From Prorocentrum cordatum (lineage: Eukaryota; Sar; Dinophyceae; Prorocentrales; Prorocentraceae): 64,000 nucleotides of DNA. Each line of letters starts with the position of its first letter. The stretch's first letter is position 1. Shown one piece after another: positions 62,425 through 64,000 of the stretch. The translations under genes were made by a program, and so were the position numbers. A model generated the notes under the pieces. It did no database searches and was not told the DNA's origin. It saw only the letters and a program-made list of their open reading frames with translations. The DNA lies in contig CAUYUJ010021673.1 of assembly GCA_963575745.1 (NCBI GenBank), forward strand, positions 1 through 64,000, in the 5' to 3' direction.

Positions 62425-62600
62425 GAGGAGGCGGAGGAGGAGGAGGAGGAGGAGGAGGGAAGAGCGACGACAGGAGGAGGAGGAGGGGGAGGGAGGAGGA
62501 GGAGGGAGGAGGAGGAGGAGGAGGGAGGGAAGAGGAGGGAGGAGGAGGAGGGAGGAGGAGGCAGGGAGGAGGAGGAGGAGGAGGAGGAGGAGGAGGTCAA
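62425..62600. repeat. GGA microsatellite
   Basis: GGA/GAG triplets with short GACGACA and GCAG interruptions. Directly to the right begins an exon-like frame. Confidence 0.9.
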
Positions 62601-62609
62601 AGCAGCGGG

Positions 62610-62785
62610 GAGAGCGTGGGCGCCCCTGGCGCGAGCGCGCGGCGGCGGCCCAGGAGCTGCGGCGGGCGTCCAGCGCCATCTTCCGGCGCCTCGCGCAGCC
62701 CGGGGGCGATGCCTCGCTCGAGGCGGGGCCTCCGCGCCCCTCGGCGGGGAGGGGCGGGCTGCTCTCGGAATCGCAGGCCTGGAGG
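62610..62785 (+). CDS. Exon-like island with amphipathic helix
   Basis: A frame reads RERAAAAQELRRASSAIFRR then LAQPGGDASLEAGPP and GRGGLLSESQAW. It ends at CTGGAG/GTGGGCC, a possible GT donor at about 62,786. The helix and the GC-rich third positions look coding, as in the exons at 40,341 and 51,223. The left border lies in or after the GGA array. No further exon is found before the window ends. Confidence 0.35.
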
Positions 62786-62959
62786 TGGGCCTTGGCATCG
62801 CTCGGACGTGTGCACTGTTCCCTCCGCGAGGACCATCGAGGAGCATCCTTGAGCATTTGGCGAAAAAAAAACACGCACGAAACCGAAAAAAAAACACAGG
62901 GAATGGACGTCCGAGCGATGGCCAGTCTCGGCGAGGAGGGGCGGGCTTGCCTCAGAAGG

Positions 62960-63175
62960 CTCGGTAGGCCTCTGGGCTTTGGTGGCAATATCCTGGCTTC
63001 CAAGGTGACCAAACTATCCCCACCAACGCCGAGATCTAGGAGCATCGTCCCCCTGTGGAGGCAACCCCCTGTGTTGGTGTTGGTGCCCATTTCCAGGCCT
63101 CCAACAGAAGACTCGGTAGGCCTCGGGACTTTCGAGAAGTGTGGTCCACAATTCCCCCGGATGCACAGGGCACCC
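62960..63175. repeat. TGGTGTTGGTGCCCATTTCC dispersed family
   Basis: GGCAATATCCTGGCTTCCAA then GGTGACCAAACTATCC and CCCTGTGTTGGTGTTGGTGC are shared with 35,540-35,660, in the same order. A piece recurs at 35,890-35,940. The family has no ORF. Confidence 0.7.
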
Positions 63176-63345
63176 TGAAGTCTGGCTTGTCCCTCTACAG
63201 GAGGAATATTCAAAACTAGTCAAAGAATAGTCTGGGGACAATGTTTTTGACGATTTTTACGCATGTTTTGACAATGTTTGACTATTTTCAGTCTTTCGCC
63301 AAAACATCCCCATGTAGGGGGACAGGCCCGACATAAGGGTTTCGA
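63176..63345. mobile_element. Hairpin-TIR element, CGGGCCTGTCC family
   Basis: The left end is GAAGTCTGGCTTGTCCCTCT then ACAGGAGGAA. The right end is ATCCCCATGTAGGGGGACAG then GCCCGACATAAGG. The interior is AAAACTAGTCAAAGAATAGT then CTGGGGACAATG, family vocabulary. Two further right-end-like copies follow at 63,395-63,430 and 63,485-63,520, each after CATTTTGTT(A/G)ACCAT. No clear target duplication is seen. Confidence 0.65.
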
Positions 63346-63536
63346 CTGTTTTTGATTGTTGTTCGCATTTTGTTAACCATTTTCAGAATTTCGCCCGAAT
63401 CCCCCTGCAGGGGGGCAGGCCCGGCCTAAGGGTTTCGACTGTTTTTGATATTGTTGCTTGCATTTTGTTGACCATTGTCAGTTTGTCGCCCGAATCCCCC
63501 TTAGGGGAGCAGGCTCGACCTCAGGGCACGCCTCGG

Positions 63537-63705
63537 TGGACAGAACCCCCAACAGTGACACGTCGATTAGTGAATTGTCCGTTTTCGGTTCTCGAGAGGG
63601 CGCCGTGGCCGTTATTTTCCAGGCCTGCGCCCGCCAGGTTTGGGCCTCAGGTCGTTTTCCATAAACCACGTTTTACTAAAGGGGGGTCTGTCCATCCCCG
63701 ATATA
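63537..63705. repeat. ACACGTCGATTAG dispersed repeat, copy 3
   Basis: AGTGACACGTCGATTAGTGA then ATTGTCCGTTTTCGGTTCTC follows the same order as the copies at 37,985 and 39,570. Confidence 0.75.
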
Positions 63706-63769
63706 GGAGGGCAGGGAAGGCGACCCTTGGGAGCCAGGAGGTGAAGACTGTGCACAATCGAGGATTCAG

Positions 63770-63915
63770 TCGGGCCTGTCCTTCCTCCACAGGAGGAATG
63801 TCAAAAAATAGTCAAAACATTGTCTGGGGACGTGTTTGTTGGATTTGTTTTGGAGCATTTTAGCATTGTTTGACTATTTCCAATTTTTGTCAAAAAAAAA
63901 CCCTGTAGGGAGTCG
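63770..63915. mobile_element. Hairpin-TIR element, damaged right end
   Basis: The left end is TCAGTCGGGCCTGTCCTTCC then TCCACAGGAGGAA. The interior is AAAAAATAGTCAAAACATTG then TCTGGGGACG. The right end is reduced to ACCCTGTAGGGAGTCGGG. A 76-bp block nearly identical to 35,695-35,770 follows to the end of the window (63,925-64,000). Confidence 0.6.
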
Positions 63916-63924
63916 GGAGATGAT

Positions 63925-64000
63925 CGGGCCGAACGAAAGGGGGGGATAGGGAAAGGAGGGGTTACGAAATCTGCTGCATGCAGCTGGTTTCGGCCCCGCC
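63925..64000. repeat. 76-bp repeat nearly identical to 35,695-35,770
   Basis: Only about three differences in 76 bp, including the palindrome GCTGCATGCAGC. The copy is cut by the window end, so the true repeat may be longer. Confidence 0.85.

Noticed and set aside
60980-62967. 400- and 543-codon ORFs (Leu-Ser and Arg-Glu repeats)
   Set aside because: They are produced by the GA array and the GGA microsatellite; composition alone keeps them open.
1-64000. tRNA, rRNA or SL RNA genes
   Set aside because: I found no cloverleaf-like sequence, no rRNA core words, and no SL followed by a donor site; a covariance-model scan would be needed to exclude diverged tRNAs.

Overview
This window looks like nuclear DNA of a dinoflagellate. 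The evidence is a 22-nt dinoflagellate spliced-leader (SL) relict in the genome at 27,065-27,086 (minus), a second, degenerate tandem SL relict at 368-403, a split GAPDH gene of dinoflagellate type, a decayed long LINE, and a short piece resembling the copia-type polyprotein common in these genomes. Gene density is very low, the sequence is mostly GC-rich, and microsatellites, minisatellites and dispersed hairpin elements fill most of the space. Species cannot be fixed from sequence alone. A large, repeat-rich genome of the Prorocentrum or Polarella kind is compatible, but that is inference.

Layout. 1-3,300: GGA microsatellite, SL relict, Asp/Ala-rich low-complexity sequence and two unrecognised ORFs. 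3,400-15,140: a GAPDH locus. The first exon (4,240-4,350) and the rest of the gene (13,986-14,866) are separated by about 9.6 kb, mostly an old LINE with an OTU-like protease region, zinc fingers, a Pro/Ala/Thr minisatellite, AP endonuclease and reverse transcriptase. An imperfect 20-bp direct repeat brackets the insertion. A similar spacer sequence lies both upstream and downstream of GAPDH, as expected for one unit of a tandem gene array. 15,600-24,700: small ORFs, CTTGGG-type minisatellites, a copia-like fragment, GTC and TATG/TA arrays, and several inverted-repeat elements. 25,519-27,086 (minus): an SL-tagged retrocopy of a RanBP2-zinc-finger protein, broken by frameshifts and a nonsense codon. 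27,100-32,350: GGA/CTC/GAT microsatellites and a decayed 85-bp repeat. 32,700-35,400: clustered hairpin elements around a short coiled-coil-like exon. 36,400-38,850: two tandem repeats. 39,500-43,000: dispersed repeats and an exon-like island. 43,150-48,900: 12-bp minisatellites (ACCATCGGGACA and CTCACTATCGAT) inside a duplicated block, with an 827-bp tandem duplication between. 50,750-52,850: a probable multi-exon coiled-coil gene on the plus strand. 53,000-60,300: mostly non-coding, with a clean 183-bp inverted-repeat element at 54,911-55,093. 60,330-62,110: 152-bp tandem repeat and a 1.1-kb GA array. 62,600-64,000: an exon-like island and more hairpin elements.

The most interesting system is the set of short elements with terminal inverted repeats. 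At least three have clear target-site duplications, and several lie directly beside exon-like coding islands. In one, the duplication supplies GC...AG and in another GT...AG boundaries. This is what introner (intron-generating transposon) activity would look like; proof needs transcript data. Both SL-tagged retrocopies and the LINE-split GAPDH show how RNA-mediated and DNA-mediated mobility have shaped the region.
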